Shown here in pieces: positions 26,508 to 34,910 of a stretch of DNA of 64,000 nucleotides. Numbering within the stretch: the stretch's first letter is position 1; every line of letters starts with the position of its first letter. The stretch is from NCBI RefSeq assembly GCF_002954715.1, contig NZ_MSCP01000002.1:244143-308142 (forward strand). The letters are read 5' to 3'. Source of the stretch: Aliivibrio sifiae. GTDB taxonomy: Bacteria; Pseudomonadota; Gammaproteobacteria; Enterobacterales; Vibrionaceae. The notes below the pieces were generated by a model that saw only the letters and a list, made by a program, of their open reading frames with translations, was not told the DNA's origin and ran no database searches. A program made the translations under genes and the position numbers.

Positions 26508-27881
26508 ATGAATTATGACGCTATTACCAATGAGATACTCGATAGTATCGGTGGAATCGACAACATAAAAAACGCAGAGCATTGTGCAACACGCTTACGT
26601 TTAATCTTAAAAGACAATGATAAAGTTAATGTTGATGAAGCCAAAGCGATTGAACAGATCAGCGGTTATTTTTATCAATCAGGCCAGCACCAGTTTATTA
26701 TTGGCACAGGTAAAGTTACTCACGTTTACAATGTACTGAAGCAGAGACTGGGTGGTACAGCTGAAGGTGGTGATTTTAAGCAAGACGCTTTCTCGGACAT
26801 GACTGCAAGCCAAAAAGTGGTTCGTACTTTAGCTGATATTTTGGTTCCATTAATCCCAGCGCTAGTGACAACAGGCTTGCTAATGGGATTACGTGGCATG
26901 CTTCTGCATTCAGGTGTGGAATTTTCACCTGAGCTATTGGCACTGTTTAGCATGTTAACTGACACTGCTTTTGCCTTCTTACCAGTATTGATTGCTTTTT
27001 CTGCCTCGAAAAAATTTGGTGGTAACCCAGTTATTGCGATAGTGGTTGGCTTGATGATGGTTGCACCGCAACTGCCTAACGCGTGGGCAGTTGCGAGTGG
27101 TGGTGCAGAACCGATGATGGTCACTTTATTTGGACTCTCTTTCCCATTAGTCGGTTATCAGGGCACGGTGTTACCTGCTATTTTTGCTGGTTGGTTTACC
27201 TCTTACCTTGAACGTAATCTGAGAAAGTTTGTTCCAACGAGTATGGACTTAATTATTACGCCATTTATGACCATCACCATCGCTATTGTGGTTATCTTGT
27301 TTGGCTTTGGTCCTTTACTACAAAGTATTGAGCATGGTTGTACATCATTGGTACGTTTGGCGCTTGATCTTCCATTAGGTATTGGTTACATCTTATATGG
27401 TGCTTTCCAACAAATGATTGTAATCACCGGCCTACATCACGCGTTGGGTGTGATTGAAATTGGTTTATTAAATGACACAGGACTGAACCCGTTACAACCA
27501 TTAGGTACAGCGTCTATGGCTGGTCAATTTGGTGCAGCAATTGCGGTAGCGACACTGTTGAAGAACAAACAGAAAAAGAGCAATGCGTACGGTGCATCAA
27601 TGTCGACACTGTTTGGTATTACAGAGCCACTATTGTTTGGTGTAAACCTTCAATATGGCAAAGTCTTTATCTTCGGGATGGTTGGTGGTGCAGTCGGTGG
27701 TTTGGTTACTTATGTATTAAATATCAGTGCAACAGGTATGGGCATTACCTTTATTCCAGGTATCTTATTGTACTCACACTCACTAACTGCGGTATTAGGA
27801 TACTTAACGGTAATTGTGAGTGCATTTGTTACTGCCTTCATGTTAACTAGAATTTATAACCCGATTAGAAGAATAAAATAG
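26508..27881 (+). CDS. scrA: Sucrose-specific PTS enzyme IIBC
   Basis: A 457-residue PTS transporter. The IIB domain (1-90) has its phospho-accepting Cys26 in NAEHCATRLRL; the IIC domain with about ten helices follows, ending near LTRIYNPIRRIK. There is no IIA domain, so phosphate must come from a IIA-Glc (Crr) encoded elsewhere, as in other ScrA proteins. The ATG at 26508 has AGG nine bases before it. It lies 10 bases after scrB. Confidence 0.94.
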   Translation: MNYDAITNEILDSIGGIDNIKNAEHCATRLRLILKDNDKVNVDEAKAIEQISGYFYQSGQHQFIIGTGKVTHVYNVLKQRLGGTAEGGDFKQDAFSDMTASQKVVRTLADILVPLIPALVTTGLLMGLRGMLLHSGVEFSPELLALFSMLTDTAFAFLPVLIAFSASKKFGGNPVIAIVVGLMMVAPQLPNAWAVASGGAEPMMVTLFGLSFPLVGYQGTVLPAIFAGWFTSYLERNLRKFVPTSMDLIITPFMTITIAIVVILFGFGPLLQSIEHGCTSLVRLALDLPLGIGYILYGAFQQMIVITGLHHALGVIEIGLLNDTGLNPLQPLGTASMAGQFGAAIAVATLLKNKQKKSNAYGASMSTLFGITEPLLFGVNLQYGKVFIFGMVGGAVGGLVTYVLNISATGMGITFIPGILLYSHSLTAVLGYLTVIVSAFVTAFMLTRIYNPIRRIK

Positions 27882-27883
27882 TA

Positions 27884-27905
27884 GATTATAAATCCCCTTA
27901 TAATC
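27884..27905 (+). repeat. Hairpin between scrA and scrK
   Basis: Perfect 8-base arms GATTATAA and TTATAATC around ATCCCC. A second weaker stem followed by TTTTT lies at about 27918-27950. Together they may attenuate or process the transcript before scrK. Confidence 0.5.
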
Positions 27906-27965
27906 CTGTTATTACTTGCCTCGATGGTTTGCCGTTGGGGCCTTTTTGTACGAGTGAAGATGAAT

Positions 27966-28892
27966 ATGAATAAAGTTTGGTTAACGGGTGATGCCGTGGT
28001 GGATCTTATCCCAGAAACAGCAAATACCTATTTGAAATGCCCTGGTGGTGCTCCAGCGAATGTGGCGGTGGGTGTTGCTCGTTTAGGTGGTGATTGTGCT
28101 TTCTTTGGCCGTGTTGGAGAAGATCCATTAGGCCGATTTATGCGTGAAACACTAAGCTCTGAAGGGGTAGATGTCACTCATCTTCAGCTTGATAAAGCGC
28201 AACGAACCTCTACCGTGTTGGTTGATCTAGATGACACAGGTGAGAGAACCTTTACTTTTATGGTAAAACCGAGTGCTGATCAGTTTGTTGAAAAATCGGA
28301 CGTGCCTTCTTTCTTGGCGGGTGAGTGGTTGCATACTTGTTCAATTTCATTAGCTAATGAGCCAAGCCGAAGCTCTACATTACACGCTCTGGCAGCTATT
28401 AAATCTGTGGGTGGTTTTGTTAGTTTTGACCCTAATCTACGTGATGAAGTTTGGAAAGATCCATCAGAGATTAAAGATGTCGTGATGAAAGCGGTCGCAT
28501 TAGCAGATGTGGTTAAATTCTCTGAAGAAGAGTTATTGTTTTTAACTGATACAACGGATTTACAGCAAGGTTTAGCGTTTATAGAATCACTGAATATCCC
28601 ATTAGTAGCGATCACTTTAGGAGCTAAAGGCGCATTAGTTGTATTTGATGGTAAGCAACAAGTTATCTCAGGCATCTCTGTTGATGTTGTAGATACAACC
28701 GGTGCCGGTGATGCGTTTGTATGTGGTCTTTTAGCACAGCTTTCTTTGCATACTGAATGGAAAGAGCAAGCGGTGATCGAAAAAGCGGTGATGTGGGGGA
28801 ATATTTGCGGCGCTTTGGCGACAACCCAAAAAGGGGCGATGACCGCACTTCCGACCCAACAAGCATTATTAAAGTTAGAAGGTATACGTTAA
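27966..28892 (+). CDS. scrK: Fructokinase (PfkB family)
   Basis: A 308-residue sugar kinase that phosphorylates the fructose released by ScrB. It starts MNKVWLTGDAVVDLIPE, a form typical of vibrio and enteric ScrK. PfkB signature 1 appears as GGAPANVAVGVARLGG and signature 2 as DTTGAGDAFVCGLL, with the catalytic Asp near 249. The ATG at 27966 is preferred because GAAG lies six bases upstream; 27960 is an in-frame alternative. It completes the sucrose pathway scrB-scrA-scrK. Confidence 0.93.
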   Translation: MNKVWLTGDAVVDLIPETANTYLKCPGGAPANVAVGVARLGGDCAFFGRVGEDPLGRFMRETLSSEGVDVTHLQLDKAQRTSTVLVDLDDTGERTFTFMVKPSADQFVEKSDVPSFLAGEWLHTCSISLANEPSRSSTLHALAAIKSVGGFVSFDPNLRDEVWKDPSEIKDVVMKAVALADVVKFSEEELLFLTDTTDLQQGLAFIESLNIPLVAITLGAKGALVVFDGKQQVISGISVDVVDTTGAGDAFVCGLLAQLSLHTEWKEQAVIEKAVMWGNICGALATTQKGAMTALPTQQALLKLEGIR

Positions 28893-28942
28893 TTTTGTAG
28901 TACGCTACACTGATCGGAATTATGGACGATGAAGGAACAACA

Positions 28943-29989
28943 ATGCACGCAATATTAAAAGTCATTGCTAACTTAATTAATAAGCACTTTATGGCGATTA
29001 ATATGTATACGCTGATGTTTCTTCTTATCAGTTACGTCGCGTTAAGTTGGTTAGGATTAACTGTTGCCAATGAACCTCACCTAACAGATAACCTAGCTAG
29101 CTTTTTTTACTATATCGTTACCACCAGTAGTACCGTAGGGTATGGTGATTTAAGCCCAACAACCGATCATGGTCGACTCTTTTCAGCCTTGTTTATTATT
29201 CCATGTGGTGTGGGATTATTTGCATTGTCTGTAGGTAGAATGGCGGTGTTTTTTACTGATTTTTGGCGAACAAACCGAAGAGGGAAACAAAATTTGAACT
29301 TAGAGAATCACATTATTGTTATTGGTATTAACAGTGCCAGAACCCCTCATTTGATTGAAATGCTAAAGCGCGAAGAGCAAGGTCGTCGTGAAGTGGTGGT
29401 GGTTTCTTGTGAATATGAAGAGTCTCCATTTGATTCTGATGTGCACTTTGTTCGTGTTAATTCATTTACTGATGCAATTGAAATGGAGCGTTCTAATTTA
29501 TCAAAAGCCAGTGCGGTGATTGTGGATACAGATTTGGATGATGCCACCTTAACTATCAGTTTGTTTGTCGCAGAGCAAAACAGCGATGCTCACTTAGTGG
29601 CTCACTTTGAAGACCCGATTAAGCGTGATTTATTACATAAGTATTGCCCAAACTCTGAGTGTATTTCATCATTATCGACAGAGCTGGTTGCGAAATCGGT
29701 AATGGATAAAGGCTCAAGCTTTATTCACTCAGAATTAGTTAGTGCTCACGAAGGCCAAACACAATACTCCATTGAAATCCCAAAAGGGGTTGAATCGTTC
29801 ACTATAGAATCCGTTTATTCACCATTCAAAGCCCAATATGAAGCCATTATTATTGCAATTCAGAGTAAGAATACCGGTTGTAAAATTAATCCAAGTTTAG
29901 ATACGGTGTTATCGGTTGGTGATGTGATTTATTACATTGCTGATGAACGAATTATTGATCTTGATTGGGATAGCATTACAGGCAATTAA
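28943..29989 (+). CDS. Potassium channel protein with RCK domain
   Basis: A 348-residue K+ channel. Two membrane helices flank a pore loop with the selectivity filter TVGYGD (about 63-68), followed by a cytoplasmic RCK/TrkA-N-like Rossmann domain from about 115 (ENHIIVIGINS) that gates the pore. GAAGGA six bases before the ATG at 28943 sets the start. Its stop codon directly abuts the stop of the convergent histidine kinase gene. The gating ligand is unknown. Confidence 0.92.
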   Translation: MHAILKVIANLINKHFMAINMYTLMFLLISYVALSWLGLTVANEPHLTDNLASFFYYIVTTSSTVGYGDLSPTTDHGRLFSALFIIPCGVGLFALSVGRMAVFFTDFWRTNRRGKQNLNLENHIIVIGINSARTPHLIEMLKREEQGRREVVVVSCEYEESPFDSDVHFVRVNSFTDAIEMERSNLSKASAVIVDTDLDDATLTISLFVAEQNSDAHLVAHFEDPIKRDLLHKYCPNSECISSLSTELVAKSVMDKGSSFIHSELVSAHEGQTQYSIEIPKGVESFTIESVYSPFKAQYEAIIIAIQSKNTGCKINPSLDTVLSVGDVIYYIADERIIDLDWDSITGN

Positions 29990-31327
29990 CTATTTGTTGA
30001 ACGCAACTGTAAATGTGGTATTGCCGTTTAGTGATTGAACGGTAATATTGCCATTGTGAGCGTTCACTATTGCTCTGACTATCGTAAGTCCTAGCCCAGC
30101 ACCTGAACTGCTTAAATGTTGTCGAGATTTATCTGCTCTATAAAAACGCTCAAAAATAAAAGGTAAATCCTTTTCATCAATAGTATCGCCCATGTTTGAT
30201 ACGGCGATAACCACGTTATTGGATGTTTCTTTGATATCTATTGTTATGTCTGTGTTTTTTTCAGAATGTCTAATCGCATTAGAGAGTAAGTTATTTATGA
30301 TCCGCTGAATCATCGATTTATCACCAAATAACGTCCCTTGCCCTGAAAGATAGATAGGATTGCCTGATTCTTCTGAAATGATGCTGTAATACTCAACAAT
30401 AGGGGCAAATAGTTCATTTAGATCTAATTGAATATTATCTTTTAATAATAAATCATTCTCTGATTTTGCCAGATAAAGAGTGTCGTTTATGGTTTTATTA
30501 ATTCGTTCTAACTCTTCTAGATTTGACAATAATATTTCTTGGTATTCGTGGGGCGTTCTTGGCTGCGCAAGTGTGACGTGTGTTTGAGTGACAATGTTAG
30601 CTAAAGGCGTTTTTAGCTCGTGAGCAATGTCGGATGAAAAATCACTTAGTCGTTCAAATCCAAGTTCTAATCGTTCAAGCATTTGATTTTGTATTTTGGC
30701 AAATTCAATAAGCTCATTAGGTAGACTGGTATCAGAGAGTCGAATGTTTAACTTATTCGGCTGCACTTGCTTAATGCGATCTTGTAAAGATTGAAGGGGC
30801 TTAAATCCCATATTTACAATCATAAAGCTATAAAGAAAAGAAAGTAGGCTAGCAATGCCGACAGACCACATCAAAATGCCATTGAGTCTTTTATTAAACC
30901 TAATGTGATGGTCAATATTAATACCAATCAGAAATCCCATGTAATTGTCATTATCTAATGGGTAATACAGAGTTCTAAATGTACCGTCGTTATAGCTCCA
31001 TTCGTTTATTTTTTTAGACTGTTTAAACGCACTGTCATTAGGAATGATATTGGTATTTTGGCTGAGAGTAGCATCATTCTTTTCAAGCCAAATATATATC
31101 CCTCTGCTTTTGAGTGAGGCAAAAATTTCAGAGCTGCTAATTTTTTTATTCTCTAACAATACGAAAATAGAGGTACGATTAGACTCAATTAAACGAAGGT
31201 CTTCTTCATAAAAATGAGATTGAACTAGATATTGAATAGCAAAACCTAAACCGATAAAAACAAACACTGAGGTCGTAAAGAACATCAGTGTTAGTTTGGA
31301 TTTCATTGAAAGATAATGCTTTTTCAT
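29990..31327 (-). CDS. Two-component sensor histidine kinase (CusS/heavy-metal-sensor type)
   Basis: A 445-residue inner-membrane kinase: membrane helix about 14-34, periplasmic sensor to about 150, second helix, HAMP, dimerisation domain with phospho-accepting His236 in SDIAHELKTPLANI, and an ATPase domain with FERFYRADKSR and GAGLGLTIV. The overall layout fits the CusS/QseC group. It is encoded 3 bases after its response regulator, so they form a pair. The stimulus is unknown; no metal-efflux genes adjoin. Confidence 0.93.
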   Translation of the reverse strand: MKKHYLSMKSKLTLMFFTTSVFVFIGLGFAIQYLVQSHFYEEDLRLIESNRTSIFVLLENKKISSSEIFASLKSRGIYIWLEKNDATLSQNTNIIPNDSAFKQSKKINEWSYNDGTFRTLYYPLDNDNYMGFLIGINIDHHIRFNKRLNGILMWSVGIASLLSFLYSFMIVNMGFKPLQSLQDRIKQVQPNKLNIRLSDTSLPNELIEFAKIQNQMLERLELGFERLSDFSSDIAHELKTPLANIVTQTHVTLAQPRTPHEYQEILLSNLEELERINKTINDTLYLAKSENDLLLKDNIQLDLNELFAPIVEYYSIISEESGNPIYLSGQGTLFGDKSMIQRIINNLLSNAIRHSEKNTDITIDIKETSNNVVIAVSNMGDTIDEKDLPFIFERFYRADKSRQHLSSSGAGLGLTIVRAIVNAHNGNITVQSLNGNTTFTVAFNK

Positions 31328-31330
31328 TAG

Positions 31331-32014
31331 TTACAGTTCATCCATTTTATAACCCATTCCACGGATGGTATGAATGAGCGGGGTATCGTAAGGCTTATCG
31401 ATTTTTGCTCTGAGGCGTTTAACGGCAACATCAATAACGTTTGTATCGCTGTCGAAATTCATATCCCAAATAAGAGAGGCAATGGTTGTTCTTGATAGTA
31501 CCTCTCCTTGTTTTCGCATGAATAATTCAAGCAGTGAAAACTCTTTTGCCGTTAAAGTTATATTATCGTGATCTCTTGTTGCTGTGTGTTTTAAAAGATC
31601 GAGTTTTAAATCACACAACACTAATTCATTCACTTTCTGTGGATGTGAATTGGTTGTTTGGGCTCTAAGGGCATTGTCAATGCGAGCTTTTAATTCTGCG
31701 AAAGCAAAGGGCTTGATTAGGTAATCATTTGCACCGAGTTCAAACCCTTTCACTCTGTCGTCTATTTGGTCTTTTGCTGTCAGCATTATAATGGGGGTGC
31801 TATTTTCACAATTTCTAAGTGTTTGCAAAATTTGCCACCCATTTAATTTTGGCAGCATGACATCCAAGATAATTAAATCGTATTGATATGTCGTGGCGTT
31901 ATACAAACCATCAACGCCATCACGGGACAGATCAACAGTGTAACCAGATTCTGTTAATCCCTTTTTTAGATAATCTCCAGCTTTTTTTTCGTCTTCTATT
32001 ATAAGTAGTTTCAT
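31331..32014 (-). CDS. OmpR-family response regulator (CusR-like)
   Basis: A 227-residue regulator: receiver domain with phospho-accepting Asp51 (LIILDVMLPK), signature Lys in KPFAFAEL, and a winged-helix DNA-binding domain with DTNVIDVAVKRLRAKID and RGMGYKM. The start is set at MKLLIIEDEKKAG (32014) because the upstream in-frame extension is not conserved-looking. It is the partner of the kinase encoded next and may control the small exported protein gene upstream. Confidence 0.93.
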   Translation of the reverse strand: MKLLIIEDEKKAGDYLKKGLTESGYTVDLSRDGVDGLYNATTYQYDLIILDVMLPKLNGWQILQTLRNCENSTPIIMLTAKDQIDDRVKGFELGANDYLIKPFAFAELKARIDNALRAQTTNSHPQKVNELVLCDLKLDLLKHTATRDHDNITLTAKEFSLLELFMRKQGEVLSRTTIASLIWDMNFDSDTNVIDVAVKRLRAKIDKPYDTPLIHTIRGMGYKMDEL

Positions 32015-32124
32015 TGTGCCACTTCTTTCAATCTGGAGAATAATTATGGGTATCAATACAATATAGTCGTATATCTCTTATATGATATCTTTATTAATAA
32101 ATAATAGGGCAAAAAAATCAACCA

Positions 32125-32484
32125 TTAGTTAGAGGTATGTTCTAAATAATGATAGTTCGCGTGTATTAACCCTGTGTATTGTATTTGCCCTTGCATGTTC
32201 ATGGTTTCTTGAACAGTAATATAACTCTGGTCATCTAAATTTATGTTTTGGGAAGTGACTTTTAATATTTTTTTCAACTCAGCAGGTGAGCTGTTATCAA
32301 GGGTGTTTAACTGAGTTAAGGCTTGTTTGTAGGCAGCCTGTTTGGTGGATACATGGTCTGTATAAAGAATAGTGTGGCTTGCTTTACTAATGTAGTTACC
32401 ACTAGTCACAATCGGATTCGCCATTGCATTTGAGCTTGCAAGAATAATGATGGTTGATAGAGCAAGCGTTTTAAATGATTTCAT
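32125..32484 (-). CDS. Small exported protein, DUF3316-like
   Basis: A 119-residue protein with a Sec signal peptide (cut after AMA near 22). The rest is a small alpha/beta protein. Size and the pattern of tandem short helices suggest the vibrio DUF3316 family, from memory and with moderate confidence; function unknown. It lies just upstream of the response-regulator/kinase pair on the same strand, so it may be its target or part of the same unit. Confidence 0.7.
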   Translation of the reverse strand: MKSFKTLALSTIIILASSNAMANPIVTSGNYISKASHTILYTDHVSTKQAAYKQALTQLNTLDNSSPAELKKILKVTSQNINLDDQSYITVQETMNMQGQIQYTGLIHANYHYLEHTSN

Positions 32485-32562
32485 AATAGATTCCTTAATG
32501 AGCTGTTTTGTTTAAGTAGGATCATAATAGCTGAGTGAAAGTGACATAAAGGGGTCTGCTAT

Positions 32563-32578
32563 ATGACATTTTTGTCAT
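32563..32578. promoter_or_regulatory. Palindrome in divergent promoter region
   Basis: ATGACA-TTTT-TGTCAT is a perfect 6-4-6 inverted repeat about 80 bases before the DUF3316-like gene and 140 before the second response-regulator gene. A regulator site is likely; which protein binds is unknown. Confidence 0.4.
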
Positions 32579-32720
32579 GTTTGTTTTTTACTTAATCCAC
32601 TTTGTTTTATGACCAATATCATTGAGAAGGAAGAAACCGCCATCATTTGAAATTCTTTATTGCACTGATGTAATGCTGAGATTAGAATGCGAACGATTTT
32701 CATTTAATTGGTAAGTAAAC

Positions 32721-33386
32721 GTGTCCCGTATTTTAGTGGTCGATGACGACATTGAACTGTGTAATTTATTGCAAGAAGTATTACAAGATGAAGGTTACGA
32801 TGTTGATTGTGTGCATTGTGGCGAAAGTGCTCTAGAGTTTATTCAGAGCCATTCTGTTGATCTTGTTTTATTAGATGTAATGCTTCCTAAGCTTGATGGA
32901 TATCAGGTGGCACGCCGCATTTGTCAGCGCTTTGCTACGCCTATTCTTATGCTAACGGCATTGGGTGACGAAGCGTCGATGCTTGATGGTTTACAGGCTG
33001 GTGCTGATCATTTTATTGCTAAGCCTTTTAATGTACCTGAGTTGTTGGTTCGTATTACGGCTATCTTGCGTCGTGTAGGCTTAGAGCGTCAGCGTCAAAG
33101 TTATGTGGGAGCAGCAGAAGATCTTTCTGAGCAATTTTTACGTTTGCCTCTTACTGAAACTGAATCTGAGTTATTGCAATATCTGATTAAGAATATGGAT
33201 GTGGTTGTTTCTAAATCTGATCTTCAAGTGAATATTCTGAAAAAAGAACTTTGTCCATTTGACCGAAACTTAGATATGCACATCAGTAATATTCGTCGTA
33301 AATTATTGCAATCAGGTTTATCAAAGCAGCATATAAAAACAGTGCGTGGTCGAGGATATAGCTTTATTAAAGTGGTTAATGGATAA
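32721..33386 (+). CDS. OmpR-family response regulator (CpxR-like)
   Basis: A 221-residue regulator with a GTG start. The receiver has DDD at 8-10, phospho-accepting Asp52 (LVLLDVMLPK) and Lys in AKPFNVPEL. The DNA-binding domain ends RGRGYSFIKV. The order and wording resemble CpxR, but vibrios normally have another CpxR, so this may be a paralogue with a different role. The kinase gene starts at the very next base after its stop codon. Confidence 0.9.
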   Translation: MSRILVVDDDIELCNLLQEVLQDEGYDVDCVHCGESALEFIQSHSVDLVLLDVMLPKLDGYQVARRICQRFATPILMLTALGDEASMLDGLQAGADHFIAKPFNVPELLVRITAILRRVGLERQRQSYVGAAEDLSEQFLRLPLTETESELLQYLIKNMDVVVSKSDLQVNILKKELCPFDRNLDMHISNIRRKLLQSGLSKQHIKTVRGRGYSFIKVVNG

Positions 33387-34796
33387 ATGGCGATGATTTC
33401 TCGTTGGTTCAGTTCTTGTCCTCCTTTTATACGTAAGCATAAGAACGGATTAGCGTTTCGCTTATTTAGCGCATTTGCGGTGAGTTTGTTTCTTATTATC
33501 TCATTGCAGAGTTTAGCTGAGATAGCGTTGATGAAATCGATGTTGCGTATTCCATCGTCAATTCAAGAGGAAATGTTGGATCTTGCTTATCAAGCTAATG
33601 TGTTGATTGATGAGGGAGACATGGATGAGTTAGCTGACTGGGCTAATGCTCAAGAATACTATTTGTTTGTATTGGATAAGAACAATCATCCAATTACACA
33701 CAGAGACATGCATCCTCATTTTGAATTTAAGTTAAAGTATTTACGTCCATTAAATACTCAGCTTGATAATGAAGTTAATCAACCAATCATCGGGATCCCA
33801 TTAAATAATAGATTAACGATAGTGATGCAAATGCCGTATCAATATCATCCTGCCCGTAATTTCTCTTTATATTTTAGTATCATAAAAATTCTGATATCTG
33901 GCGCGATATTAGGGTTGTTTTCATGGGTTATTGCTCGCTATTTACAAAAACCATTAGATAAACTGAGAGAGGTCAGTCATCGTTTATCTGAAGGGGATTT
34001 TACGATTAAGGTTGCTGATGAGATTGGTCATTCAGTAAGAGAATTCAGTGAACTTGCCCATGATTTTGATAATATGACGAGTGAAATACATTCTCTTGCT
34101 GAGAAACAAAAACGGTTGATACGTGATGTTTCACATGAATTAAGAACACCACTCGCACGACATAATTTGGCATTGCATTTATTAAGAAAGAAAACGGATA
34201 ACGAACATGCTCATTTGTTGGATCGCTTAGAGAATGAATCAACGGAAATGAATACGTTAGTTGGTGAGATTTTAGAGTTTAGCCAGTTAGAGAATGCACG
34301 TTATTCGACAGAATTAGAGCGACTAATGATTGATAGTTATTGTGATGCTCAAATTACGCAATTACGTTCAGATTTAAAAGCAAATCAAACGCTTGACGTT
34401 ATATTTTCTCATAATAGCCAGATGGTGATGGCTGACCGCCGTTTATTAGTTCGAACGGTTAGTAACTTGATCAGTAACGCAATAAAATATGCGGGAGATA
34501 ATGCAAAAATACAACTATCAACAACGAATTATGAAGAAAAAGATCAGCAATACGTGGCGATAATTGTTGAGGATGATGGCTTAGGGATCCCTGAACATCA
34601 ACTGTCAGACATATTTTCCCCTTTTACTCGATTAGAATCCGCCAGAGATAAGCAATCTGGTGGTTATGGGTTAGGTCTTGCGATTGTGAAAGAAGCGATG
34701 TCTGTGATGAAAGGCAAAGTGATGGCTGAGAATAGAAAAGAGGGCGGCCTGAGGATCTCTTTGCTGTTTCCTATTTCATTTTCGTGTAATAAATAG
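33387..34796 (+). CDS. Two-component sensor histidine kinase (CpxA-like)
   Basis: A 469-residue kinase: membrane helix about 23-45, periplasmic domain to about 165, second helix, HAMP, then RDVSHELRTPLARH with phospho-accepting His250, and an ATPase domain with DDGLGIPE and GGYGLGLAIV. The H-box wording is CpxA/RstB-like. It abuts its response regulator with no gap, implying coupled translation. The signal is unknown. Confidence 0.92.
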   Translation: MAMISRWFSSCPPFIRKHKNGLAFRLFSAFAVSLFLIISLQSLAEIALMKSMLRIPSSIQEEMLDLAYQANVLIDEGDMDELADWANAQEYYLFVLDKNNHPITHRDMHPHFEFKLKYLRPLNTQLDNEVNQPIIGIPLNNRLTIVMQMPYQYHPARNFSLYFSIIKILISGAILGLFSWVIARYLQKPLDKLREVSHRLSEGDFTIKVADEIGHSVREFSELAHDFDNMTSEIHSLAEKQKRLIRDVSHELRTPLARHNLALHLLRKKTDNEHAHLLDRLENESTEMNTLVGEILEFSQLENARYSTELERLMIDSYCDAQITQLRSDLKANQTLDVIFSHNSQMVMADRRLLVRTVSNLISNAIKYAGDNAKIQLSTTNYEEKDQQYVAIIVEDDGLGIPEHQLSDIFSPFTRLESARDKQSGGYGLGLAIVKEAMSVMKGKVMAENRKEGGLRISLLFPISFSCNK

Positions 34797-34853
34797 AGCA
34801 CCTAATTAATTACATTGGTATAAGAACTTAGAAATTACGATGAATATAAAAAT

Positions 34854-34883
34854 AAACCCGAGCATATTACGTGCTCGGGTTTG
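34854..34883. terminator. Bidirectional terminator between CpxA-like kinase and torA
   Basis: Arms AAACCCGAGCA and TGCTCGGGTTT form a strong GC-rich hairpin; A-rich on the left and T-rich on the right, so it can end both convergent transcripts. Confidence 0.88.
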
Positions 34884-34910
34884 TTATTTATAAGTATGAA
34901 CTAAATCATA

